Assembly: GCA_004376305.1 (NCBI GenBank)
Contig: SOKD01000116.1
Location: 1-6,216 of the forward strand
Origin: Candidatus Cloacimonadota bacterium
GTDB taxonomy: Bacteria; Hydrothermota; E44-bin80
Length of the DNA: 6,216 bases
Direction: 5' to 3'
Shown here: piece after piece, positions 1 through 6,184 of the stretch
Position numbering within the stretch: position 1 is the first letter of the stretch
Layout of the letters: each line of letters starts with the position of its first letter
Translations under genes and position numbers: made by a program
Notes under the pieces: model-generated
Told to the model about the DNA's origin: nothing
Seen by the model: the letters and a program-made list of their open reading frames with translations, nothing else
Databases searched by the model: none

Positions 1-495
1 GATAGAGATGCTTCATCGATTGCCACTCAATATCAAAAATCTCCTTTCGTTATCGTCTACGAAATATCGCATGTTCCTGACACAACGTATTTTGATTATG
101 CGCAATTCGCTCTCCGGGGAGCATTTGCCACCCATCCTTATAAGAATAAACGAACCTTGACAAAACTCAACAACTACCCGAACATGAGTTTGAAACGCGC
201 ATTATATCTTCTTCAAATAAACAAATTCCATTCATCTATAAAAACAGCAGCATTTTCAGAAAAATGGGATGAAACAAAAGTACCATCCATAGCTTTTCAA
301 GCCGTTTCTTACCTCTTCCTCGATCAGTACGAAAAAGCTATATCATTCTTTAAAAGGGCGTATGCAATAGAACCGGAAGATGCAATGTTGGAACATGCAA
401 TCACCATGCTTGAATCGGATAATGCAAGTAAACTAAAACAAGAATTTACGACACTTTTAGGAATCAATCAGAATTATACAAAGCTACAGAAATAA
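1..495 (+). CDS. C-terminal part of an unrecognised TPR-containing protein (5' truncated by window edge)
   Basis: The frame is open from base 1 to the TAA at 493-495, giving 164 residues with no start required inside the window, so the gene begins upstream. I do not recognise the family. The first 50 or so residues (PFVIVYEISHVPDTTYFDYAQ region) look like a mixed alpha/beta segment. Residues about 95-128 of this fragment match a tetratricopeptide repeat: the spacing of small and aromatic residues in AFQAVSYLFLDQYEKAISFF, then a Pro in IEPED at the end of the repeat. A preceding helical pair (about residues 62-90, SLKRALYLLQINKF) may be a degenerate second repeat. TPRs usually mediate protein-protein contacts, but partner and location cannot be told without the N-terminus. 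The following purF has its own promoter, so the two genes need not share a transcript. I see no terminator hairpin after the stop. A TTG at 157 could be mistaken for a start, but the reading frame continues upstream of it with similar composition. Confidence 0.8.
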   Translation, partial: DRDASSIATQYQKSPFVIVYEISHVPDTTYFDYAQFALRGAFATHPYKNKRTLTKLNNYPNMSLKRALYLLQINKFHSSIKTAAFSEKWDETKVPSIAFQAVSYLFLDQYEKAISFFKRAYAIEPEDAMLEHAITMLESDNASKLKQEFTTLLGINQNYTKLQK

Positions 496-519
496 CCCGC
501 ACTTTGTGGCTAAAATCCC

Positions 520-548
520 TTGACTTTCATCTGAAATGTAACTATAGT
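520..548 (+). promoter_or_regulatory. Predicted sigma-70-type promoter of the purF operon
   Basis: TTGACT at 520-525 (5 of 6 to the TTGACA consensus) is followed by a 17-bp spacer and TATAGT at 543-548 (5 of 6 to TATAAT), the ideal housekeeping geometry. It lies wholly in the 76-bp gap between the TPR gene and purF. The start of transcription would fall near 554-556, leaving a leader of only about 16 nt before the ATG at 572. That is just enough for the ribosome-binding sequence AGGAAA at 560-565. Such a short leader leaves no room for a riboswitch or attenuator, so any purine control would have to act by a repressor at the promoter. I see neither an E. coli PurR-type nor a Bacillus PurBox-type operator. 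Confidence 0.7.
525..536. repeat. Small inverted repeat inside the purF promoter spacer (possible operator)
   Basis: TTTCA (525-529) and TGAAA (532-536) are perfect reverse complements separated by two bases. They lie directly after the -35 box, overlapping its last base. A dimeric repressor bound here would block RNA polymerase. The arms are only 5 bp and AT-rich, so chance is a real alternative, and no known regulator is implied. Confidence 0.3.
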
Positions 549-571
549 AATTCTGTTGCAGGAAAATTGTC

Positions 572-2011
572 ATGTGTGGAATACTTGGTATTATTGGAAA
601 AGGTACTGTTATTGAAGACGTAGTTACCGGGCTACTCACCATCCAGCATAGAGGTCAGGATGCTGCTGGTGGAATCTCCTATAAGGGACAATTCAATATT
701 AAAAAAGGTCTGGGGCTGGTCAGGGATGTTTTCAATAAAAAGAACATAGCAAGACTTCAGGGGAGCGTTGCCATCGGTCATGTCCGGTACCCAACTGCCG
801 GCACATATGAAGCAACGGAAGCTCAGCCCTTTTACGTAAATATGCCCTATGGAATCGCCCTTGCTCATAATGGAAATATAATTAATTATGGCGAATTAAA
901 AAGATATCTTGAAGATGAGGAATTCAGATACATCAACTCAAAATGCGATGCAGAACTGCTATTGAATGTATTTGCGGCACAACTGTTGCGACTCGGTAAA
1001 TTCTCAACAGACAATCTGTTCACTTCAATTGATAAACTGTTTGACACCGTTCAGGGGAGCTATTCGGTCATATCCATCATCGGAAAAAAAGGGTTCCTTG
1101 CATTTCGCGATCCACACGGATTTAAGCCTCTCATTTTCGGCAAAAAGGGAAATGCTTTCGCATTTGCATCTGAAAGCGTTGCGCTGGACGTCCTTGGATA
1201 TGACATAATTGGGGATGTACAACCTGGCGAGGCAATATTCATAGACAACGAGAGAGCATTACACAGAAAAAAAATACGAAATGCAATCCATACTCCCTGC
1301 ATATTCGAATGGGTATATTTTGCCAGACCTGATTCGGTTATTGATGGTATCAGTGTCTATGAAGCACGCTATAAACTTGGACGCCGTCTTGCAGAGGATA
1401 TAATAAACAGGAATATCAAACCCGATGTAGTCATTCCAATTCCAGATACATCAAGGGTAGCAGCACTTGCTCTGGCGGAGGAAATCGGTATCAGTTATCG
1501 GGAAGGGCTTATTAAAAATAGATACATTGGACGAACGTTCATAATGGCAAAACAGTCTGAGAGGAAGAATGCCGTGAGAATGAAACTTAATCCCATAAGA
1601 ACTGCCATTTCCGGTAAAAAGGTCTTGCTTGTGGATGATAGCATTGTTCGAGGGAACACATCAAAGGAAATTATTAACCTTATTCGCGCAGCAGGCGCAC
1701 GGGAGATCTATTTTGCTTCATATTCACCGCCGCTCAGATATCCGTGCATTTATGGAATCGACATGCAAACAAAAGTTGAATTCATCGCCAAAGAAAACCC
1801 AATTGAAAAAATCAGGAGGGAGATTGGTTGCGATGAATTGATTTACCAATCAATGGATGGCCTGCTGAGTTCTCTTCAATTGGGTGAAGACAAGGAATTT
1901 AGATTTTTTTGCACATCTTGTTTTGACGGTAATTACCCTACAAAAGTTAATGAAAACATATTCAAGGAAATTGAACATGATAGAGTTGCTTGCAAAAGCA
2001 GTATTCACTAG
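572..2011 (+). CDS. purF: Amidophosphoribosyltransferase (glutamine PRPP amidotransferase), Fe-S-ligand type without propeptide
   Basis: Catalyses the first committed step of purine synthesis in the cytoplasm: PRPP + glutamine to 5-phosphoribosylamine + glutamate. Length is 479 aa, normal for the family. The N-terminal Ntn glutaminase half starts MCGILGIIG, so Cys2 becomes the nucleophile after Met removal. It carries QHRGQDAAG (25-33), GHVRYPTAG (69-77, Arg72 for glutamine), HNGN (99-102, oxyanion Asn/Gly) and Asp126. The phosphoribosyltransferase half has the flexible loop KNRYIGRTFIM (315-325) and the PRPP motif VLLVDDSIVRGNTS (351-364). Cys243, Cys392, Cys447 and Cys450 sit where B. subtilis PurF binds its 4Fe-4S cluster. 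The start is fixed by the essential Cys2 and by AGGAAA at 560-565. An in-frame TAA at 548-550 with no ATG, GTG or TTG after it rules out a propeptide. The sequence around YPTAG, EAQPFYVN and IPIPDTS looks more like the E. coli type, which lacks the cluster. The last 35 nt overlap the next gene. Confidence 0.97.
   Translation: MCGILGIIGKGTVIEDVVTGLLTIQHRGQDAAGGISYKGQFNIKKGLGLVRDVFNKKNIARLQGSVAIGHVRYPTAGTYEATEAQPFYVNMPYGIALAHNGNIINYGELKRYLEDEEFRYINSKCDAELLLNVFAAQLLRLGKFSTDNLFTSIDKLFDTVQGSYSVISIIGKKGFLAFRDPHGFKPLIFGKKGNAFAFASESVALDVLGYDIIGDVQPGEAIFIDNERALHRKKIRNAIHTPCIFEWVYFARPDSVIDGISVYEARYKLGRRLAEDIINRNIKPDVVIPIPDTSRVAALALAEEIGISYREGLIKNRYIGRTFIMAKQSERKNAVRMKLNPIRTAISGKKVLLVDDSIVRGNTSKEIINLIRAAGAREIYFASYSPPLRYPCIYGIDMQTKVEFIAKENPIEKIRREIGCDELIYQSMDGLLSSLQLGEDKEFRFFCTSCFDGNYPTKVNENIFKEIEHDRVACKSSIH
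1964..1968 (+). promoter_or_regulatory. Ribosome-binding site inside purF that sets the lipoprotein start
   Basis: AAGGA lies 8 nt before the ATG at 1977, an ideal Shine-Dalgarno spacing, and is buried in the last codons of purF. It favours 1977 over an upstream in-frame ATG at 1950, which has no comparable purine stretch before it. The upstream start would add the basic segment MKTYSRKLN to the signal peptide, so it cannot be excluded by signal-peptide logic alone. Confidence 0.65.
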
Positions 2012-2855
2012 TATTCTCATTCTACATCTTTTCTCCTGCACAAAAAAAACCATACAGAACAAACCAAGCAATGCTCCTTTTCCCCTCCATCTGGAGTTTG
2101 AAAGGAGTATAGAGCTTGGTTTCGAGCAATTTTTACCGGAAAAAATCACAACTGATGTTAAAGGAAATACATACATCGTTGGTAATCGTCGAAGACTGAT
2201 TGTAATAAAGCACAATGGTGTAGTAGGGGAGATAAATATCGAAACAATATACCCCTGCGAAATTACTAATATCGGAACAGATGGTTTTGATATCTTTCTC
2301 CTCGATAGAATGAACAATAAAATCTGGACAGTGACAAGAGAGGTTATCGGTAAAAAAGGATTTAGTCTTGGGGCACAACCACTTCTCTTTGCTGTTTCCA
2401 AAAAGAGATTTTTTGCCATCCTCTATTACAATAAGAGCGAACTCACTTTGTATAGCCGAAACGAAAAAGTAGCAGGGGGAGTCGCTCTTGAACTTGATTT
2501 GCAGGACCGAGAAAGCGGTACTCTCCTTTTTCAAAATAATATACTGTACTTTGCCAGTAGGGAAAATGACAAAGTATCCATGTATTTCTTGTATAATCCA
2601 TCTCAAACATCAAAGATAGTGATTCAATCACCGACATCACTTGCCCTGGATAACTGGCAAAATCTTTTCATTGCCTCATCAAAAGGAATTCAATGCATGA
2701 GAAATGGTATCATAAAGAAAGACCTGCTCTTACAAGAATCACAGGGAACGGAACTTTCACTCTTCAAGGATAGACTCATATTGCTCAACCCCAACAATAA
2801 GAGAATCGATGTTTATAAAATTGTGTATTCTTCTGCTGATCCAAACACTCCCTGA
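1977..2855 (+). CDS. Predicted lipoprotein with a six-bladed beta-propeller fold
   Basis: Not assignable to a named family. The 292-aa product begins with a lipoprotein signal peptide: hydrophobic core AVFTSILILHLF (about 8-19) then LFSC (18-21), so Cys21 should be lipidated after signal peptidase II cleavage. Phe at -2 departs slightly from the classic lipobox. Residue +2 is Thr, not Asp, which under the E. coli rule favours the outer membrane. The mature part contains six similar beta-rich units starting near residues 56, 95, 136, 182, 219 and 258, spaced 37-46 residues. The pattern is a hydrophobic strand, a polar turn (DVKGN, GTDGF, DNWQN), a second strand, then R/N/S-rich turn and third strand (for example GNTYIVGNRRRLIVIKHNG). 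This regular spacing argues for a six-bladed, NHL-like propeller, usually a protein- or ligand-binding platform. It overlaps purF by 35 nt and the next gene by 47 nt, so it is probably co-transcribed and translationally coupled with both. A role as partner of the downstream barrel is inference. Confidence 0.8.
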   Translation: MIELLAKAVFTSILILHLFSCTKKTIQNKPSNAPFPLHLEFERSIELGFEQFLPEKITTDVKGNTYIVGNRRRLIVIKHNGVVGEINIETIYPCEITNIGTDGFDIFLLDRMNNKIWTVTREVIGKKGFSLGAQPLLFAVSKKRFFAILYYNKSELTLYSRNEKVAGGVALELDLQDRESGTLLFQNNILYFASRENDKVSMYFLYNPSQTSKIVIQSPTSLALDNWQNLFIASSKGIQCMRNGIIKKDLLLQESQGTELSLFKDRLILLNPNNKRIDVYKIVYSSADPNTP

Positions 2856-5800
2856 TACAAATCACCATACTTTTGCTCATAAAACGTTCAGCCTTTCGCG
2901 GAAAAAGGTAATCATCCAGGGTGAGGACAGAAAAGGACCATATAGACTTCCTGATATTTTCATCATCGACAATTCAATCATTGTCCGGAAGGATAGTCTG
3001 GTGCTCAAAAAAGATAACGACTATTTCGTAAATAATAAATCAGGAACCATCTTTTTTTTCAATGCCCTTGAAAAAAATAATTACGTTACCATAACCTACC
3101 GCTTTTTCCCTTTCCCGATACAGAGAGACTATAAAACAAGAAACATTAGCTCATATCTACGAGAGCAACCAGTAACAAAGCATGGGGATATGCATCCAAA
3201 AACCAGCAGCGAGTACGAAAAAGGCAGCATTATCATCGGTGGAGCTAAAACATTCAGTATCGGTGTCAATTCATCGCAGGGATTCTCTTTTGACCAGTCG
3301 CTTCTGGTGAATATAACCGGCGAAATCACAAAAGGTCTTTCTATTAACGGTGTCCTTTCTGATGAAAATACCCCTCTTGAGCCAGAGGGAACAACTGAAA
3401 CGTTGGAGGAACTGGACCGGATTTATGTTACCATAAGGGGCAATGATATTTCCGCAACACTCGGTGATTACAAACTGGACTATGTGGCAGCAAAAACACC
3501 GGTACTCCAAAGGGAACTTCTCGGTATCCCCAGTAACCTGAGAAGAGCGGGTTCGGAAATGGATGTTGCTTTTGGGATCCCACGCGGAAAATTTCACTCA
3601 CTGCACCTCAAAGGGATAGAATCAACGCAGGGACCATACCAGTTAACGAGTCCTGAGGGAGAGGAAGATATCGTAATCGTTGCTGGCACGGAAACTGTGT
3701 ATCTGGATGGAATTTTGGTAAAACGCGGAGAGAAAAATGATTACACCATGGATTACAACCAGGCTCAGATCACCTTTACGCCAAAAAGGTTGATTACTGA
3801 TGAAACGGACATTGTCGTTGAATTTCAGTATACGCGTATTGGCTTTCGAAGAAATACCTATGCAACAAACGTTCGTTATCGCAAATCTCATTATTCAATC
3901 GGGACTTTTCTGGTTCGAGATGCTGACGATGTGAATCAGACCGAAGGATTCGAACTCACCAATGAAAAGAAGGAGTTTCTGGCAAATCTTGGTGATGATA
4001 CAACAAAAAACTGGATGGAGAGCGGTGTTTATGTTGGAGATGGAAAGGGAGATTACAGCTTTACTGACTCCTTCTACGTATTCAGGGGATACAGGAAGGG
4101 CGAATGGAATGTATCATTTACCTATATTGGTGAAGACAATGGAAACTATATATACAGCGACAGCCTTTCAGGTTTTTTGTTTGTAGGACAAAATACTGGT
4201 AACTACGTGAGTAAAATTCATGTTTCACTCCCGGAAAAAGAGGATTATGGAGGAATACATATCGGATATGATGATAAAAAGAGAGTAATAATGTCGGGTG
4301 AATTTTTTGGCTCTCAGTATGACAGAAATATTCTTTCACCCATTAATGATGATGATAACCGTGGATTTTTTTCGAAATTCAATGGAGACGTAAAGCTTTT
4401 TCAATCTCAATTAGGCAGCCTGAATACTTTTGGTGGGTATAGTTTCAGGAACAAAACCTTTCACCCCCTTTCAAGAATTGAGAAGAGCAATTTTGAAGAA
4501 CGGTGGAACATAGAAAGAACACAAGGGAAAGAAGAGATACGCAATGGTGGAGTCAGTTTTCGCAAAGAAAATCTTGTGCATTCCCGAGTAAACATATCAT
4601 TACTGAGAAGAGAACAGATTCACGCAAACTTGAAAGAAGGGCTCTTTTCGGTGAATAGAAAAAACCTGCCACAGATCACCTTCACTTCCCGTTCTGTTTC
4701 AATGAAAGGCGACACTACTCTGAAAAGTGTAACCAGGTATGGGGCAAGTATAACGTATGGAATATGGAAATTGCTTCCCAAAGCTTTTGTGAATCAGGAA
4801 CTGAGGAAGGAATCACAAAAAAAGAAATGGAGAGAAGGTGGTGGCGAATTGGGATTTCGTCTGCTCTCAAACTCAAAATTTGCCTTTGGCTACAGCAAAC
4901 GATTTGATGATATTTTCAGTACGTCAGATAGCATCTACGAAAGAGAATCTCATACCATAACAAAAAGTATTCTTTTTGAAATAGAAGAAACCAGGTTATT
5001 CAGAAGTAACCTTACGGTAATCTCGCGAGTAAGAAAATATACTCCCCAATTCCCTGGAGCAAACAGTGAACTTGTTCTAATTGAATTTTTTAATCACTTC
5101 ATCCCCTCCAGAAGAAGATTGGACATTGAAACAAACTACTCGGTTACTGGTAAGAATTCCATACTTTTCAAGGAAATCTACTATGAGGTTGAAGAAGGCA
5201 AAGGGGACTTTAGTAAGGATAGTGTTTCAGGGGATTACTTCCCGGACACACTTGGCAACTATAAACAAAGAATTGAACGCGTTGGTGAAGGGAATCCAGT
5301 AACTGCGCTCCAAGCCTATGTGCGTGTTCGGTTCGTTCCGGCAAAGTTCTTAAAATGTAATTTCACCGCAGGTGTGAGCGAAGAGAATACGAGTACAGAT
5401 AAATTTTCAATATACATACTACGACTCAGCCGATTTCTGAACGACTCGCTTACGGAAACGGGGAGACAATCGCTCGATGGCAATTTCTCTGTCTATCCAC
5501 TCAAAACAACAACGGTATCCTACTCATTCAATTTCCTCAAGGGAGTGAACAACAAACTGGTAACAAGATCAAAACGCGATTACTCTGACCGGCAGAACTA
5601 CCGTATCGAACAGCGGCTAACAAAGAGAACAAGAGTTGCTTTCGGGTATGAAAAAAGAAGAAAAACTGAAAAAAGTATTGAACAAGGAACCATAAGACAT
5701 GAAACGAAAGAATCATTTTCGCCTGAGCTTTCATATTTCCTTCTTGATAACCTCGAAGCAAAAATAAAAGCAACATCTTGTAATATAATCATAGAAGAAC

Positions 5801-6117
5801 CTCTCTGGTATAGTCATCTGGGGCAGATCGCTATAAAGAGCGAAACCATTACCCCTTCATTAAATTTTACTTTCGTAAATAGTGCAGTAATTGATGCATC
5901 TATAACAGTAATCAGGAACACAACACCTATTGATGAGAACGATCTTCCTTTCGATGTAAGCAGTTTTTATCCAAAGGGCATTACAACAGATTGGAAACTC
6001 AGAACAACTATTTCATTTTCGAAAGTATTTTCAGTAAATATTTCATACAATGGATTGAACAGACCCGATAAGAAAACAATTCATTCAGCGAACGCTGAGC
6101 TACGCGCTGACTTTTAA
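2809..6117 (+). CDS. Giant outer-membrane beta-barrel protein, family of unknown function
   Basis: The 1102-aa product starts with a short signal peptide (MFIKLCILLLIQTLP, cleavage probably near residue 23). Residues 43-99 form a beta-domain that recurs at 275-342. Between them, about 145-260, is a conserved-looking block with FDQSLLVNITGEI (161-173), LEPEGTTETLEELD (190-203) and GDYKL (219-223). From about 343 to the end the chain is almost entirely alternating polar/hydrophobic strands rich in Tyr, Phe, Arg and Lys joined by charged turns, as in outer-membrane barrels. The last residues SANAELRADF alternate A-A-L-A-F and end in Phe, the classic BAM insertion signal. There is no TonB box or plug that I can recognise and no catalytic motif. 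The ATG at 2809 is chosen because the hydrophobic signal core lies directly after it. The ribosome site is weak (AAGAGA at 2799-2804, 4 nt away), so coupling to the upstream gene is likely. I recall similar large proteins annotated only as hypothetical in FCB-type phyla. Distant kinship to the T9SS translocon SprA is possible but unproven. Confidence 0.85.
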   Translation: MFIKLCILLLIQTLPDTNHHTFAHKTFSLSRKKVIIQGEDRKGPYRLPDIFIIDNSIIVRKDSLVLKKDNDYFVNNKSGTIFFFNALEKNNYVTITYRFFPFPIQRDYKTRNISSYLREQPVTKHGDMHPKTSSEYEKGSIIIGGAKTFSIGVNSSQGFSFDQSLLVNITGEITKGLSINGVLSDENTPLEPEGTTETLEELDRIYVTIRGNDISATLGDYKLDYVAAKTPVLQRELLGIPSNLRRAGSEMDVAFGIPRGKFHSLHLKGIESTQGPYQLTSPEGEEDIVIVAGTETVYLDGILVKRGEKNDYTMDYNQAQITFTPKRLITDETDIVVEFQYTRIGFRRNTYATNVRYRKSHYSIGTFLVRDADDVNQTEGFELTNEKKEFLANLGDDTTKNWMESGVYVGDGKGDYSFTDSFYVFRGYRKGEWNVSFTYIGEDNGNYIYSDSLSGFLFVGQNTGNYVSKIHVSLPEKEDYGGIHIGYDDKKRVIMSGEFFGSQYDRNILSPINDDDNRGFFSKFNGDVKLFQSQLGSLNTFGGYSFRNKTFHPLSRIEKSNFEERWNIERTQGKEEIRNGGVSFRKENLVHSRVNISLLRREQIHANLKEGLFSVNRKNLPQITFTSRSVSMKGDTTLKSVTRYGASITYGIWKLLPKAFVNQELRKESQKKKWREGGGELGFRLLSNSKFAFGYSKRFDDIFSTSDSIYERESHTITKSILFEIEETRLFRSNLTVISRVRKYTPQFPGANSELVLIEFFNHFIPSRRRLDIETNYSVTGKNSILFKEIYYEVEEGKGDFSKDSVSGDYFPDTLGNYKQRIERVGEGNPVTALQAYVRVRFVPAKFLKCNFTAGVSEENTSTDKFSIYILRLSRFLNDSLTETGRQSLDGNFSVYPLKTTTVSYSFNFLKGVNNKLVTRSKRDYSDRQNYRIEQRLTKRTRVAFGYEKRRKTEKSIEQGTIRHETKESFSPELSYFLLDNLEAKIKATSCNIIIEEPLWYSHLGQIAIKSETITPSLNFTFVNSAVIDASITVIRNTTPIDENDLPFDVSSFYPKGITTDWKLRTTISFSKVFSVNISYNGLNRPDKKTIHSANAELRADF
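2935..3105 (+). other. Copy A of a duplicated beta-domain in the giant barrel protein (residues 43-99)
   Basis: Begins GPYRLPD and continues through a strand with Asp-Ile-x-Ile (49-52), VRKDSLVLKK (59-68), NDYFVN (70-75), TIFFF (80-84) and ends VTITYRF (93-99). The order and spacing of these elements match copy B at 3631-3834, so this is a diverged internal duplication, probably a small beta-sandwich in the periplasm ahead of the barrel. Confidence 0.6.
3631..3834 (+). other. Copy B of the duplicated beta-domain (residues 275-342)
   Basis: Begins GPYQLTS, then DIVIV (287-291), VYLDGILVKRG (297-307), NDYTMDY (310-316), QITFTP (320-325) and ends IVVEFQYT (335-342). It aligns with copy A over its whole length with short insertions (two residues before NDY and about three before the last strand). 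The two copies bracket the 145-260 block. Confidence 0.6.
4030..4206 (+). other. Three-copy [YF][VI]GxxxG[DN]Y motif in the giant barrel protein
   Basis: Residues 408-416 (YVGDGKGDY), 439-447 (YIGEDNGNY) and 458-466 (FVGQNTGNY) are variants of one Gly-rich motif, starting 31 and 19 residues apart. The first two are each followed by a DS pair (419-420 is D-S; 451-452 is D-S). A partial echo lies at 794-801 (VEEGKGDF) followed by DSVSGDYFPDTLGNY and VGEGN. The motif looks like a recurring beta-turn-beta unit rather than a nucleotide-binding loop, since there is no GKS/T. Confidence 0.55.
6085..6115 (+). terminator. Possible intrinsic terminator overlapping the end of the barrel gene
   Basis: TCAGCG (6085-6090) can pair with CGCTGA at 6105-6110, which is followed by C and TTTT (6112-6115) running into the stop codon. 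A second CGCTGA at 6093-6098 offers a competing tighter pairing. The stem is only 6 bp and the U run only four, and these bases also encode the conserved-type C-terminal strand, so the match may be coincidental. Confidence 0.25.
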
Positions 6118-6149
6118 TCCCACCCAATATCCTTTTCAGCCACGTTTTC

Positions 6150-6184
6150 TGCAGGGATAATTTTCTGTTAAATGATTATCTGCA
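6150..6184. repeat. Imperfect inverted repeat downstream of the barrel gene
   Basis: TGCA-GG-GATAAT (6150-6161) pairs with ATTATC-TGCA (6175-6184): 6 bp plus 4 bp with a two-base GG bulge and a 13-nt loop. No T-run follows, so it is not a standard intrinsic terminator. It could act as a 3' mRNA-stabilising hairpin, a factor-dependent terminator element, or a protein-binding site for a gene beyond the window. Apart from this repeat I see nothing in 6118-6216. Confidence 0.35.

Noticed and set aside
157..495. A 112-aa gene starting at TTG 157
   Set aside because: The same frame is open back to base 1 with protein-like composition, so the TTG is an internal codon of a longer, truncated gene.
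496..519. Intrinsic terminator after the TPR gene
   Set aside because: Only a 3-bp CAC/GTG pairing is present near 503-509 and no T-run follows.
1884..1976. A longer lipoprotein start at 1884 or at ATG 1950
   Set aside because: Starting at 1884 would put 51 residues ahead of the lipobox Cys, too long for a signal peptide. 1950 gives a more basic N-region but lacks a ribosome site, while AAGGA sits 8 nt before 1977. 1950 remains a minor alternative.
2042..2049. A8 run right after the lipobox, as a phase-variation tract
   Set aside because: It encodes a normal T-K-K-T stretch. T-runs of 7-8 bases also occur elsewhere in these genes (1904-1910, 3052-3059), as expected in an AT-leaning genome.
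1850..2419. Minus-strand open frame of 189 codons
   Set aside because: It lies opposite purF and the lipoprotein gene, both well supported. Its translation has no recognisable motif, and it is a by-product of their codon use.
2133..2606. Minus-strand open frame of 157 codons
   Set aside because: It is entirely antisense to the propeller lipoprotein, whose six repeats make the plus strand the coding strand.
3271..3597. Minus-strand open frame of 108 codons
   Set aside because: It is antisense to the most conserved-looking block of the barrel gene. No ribosome site or domain supports it.
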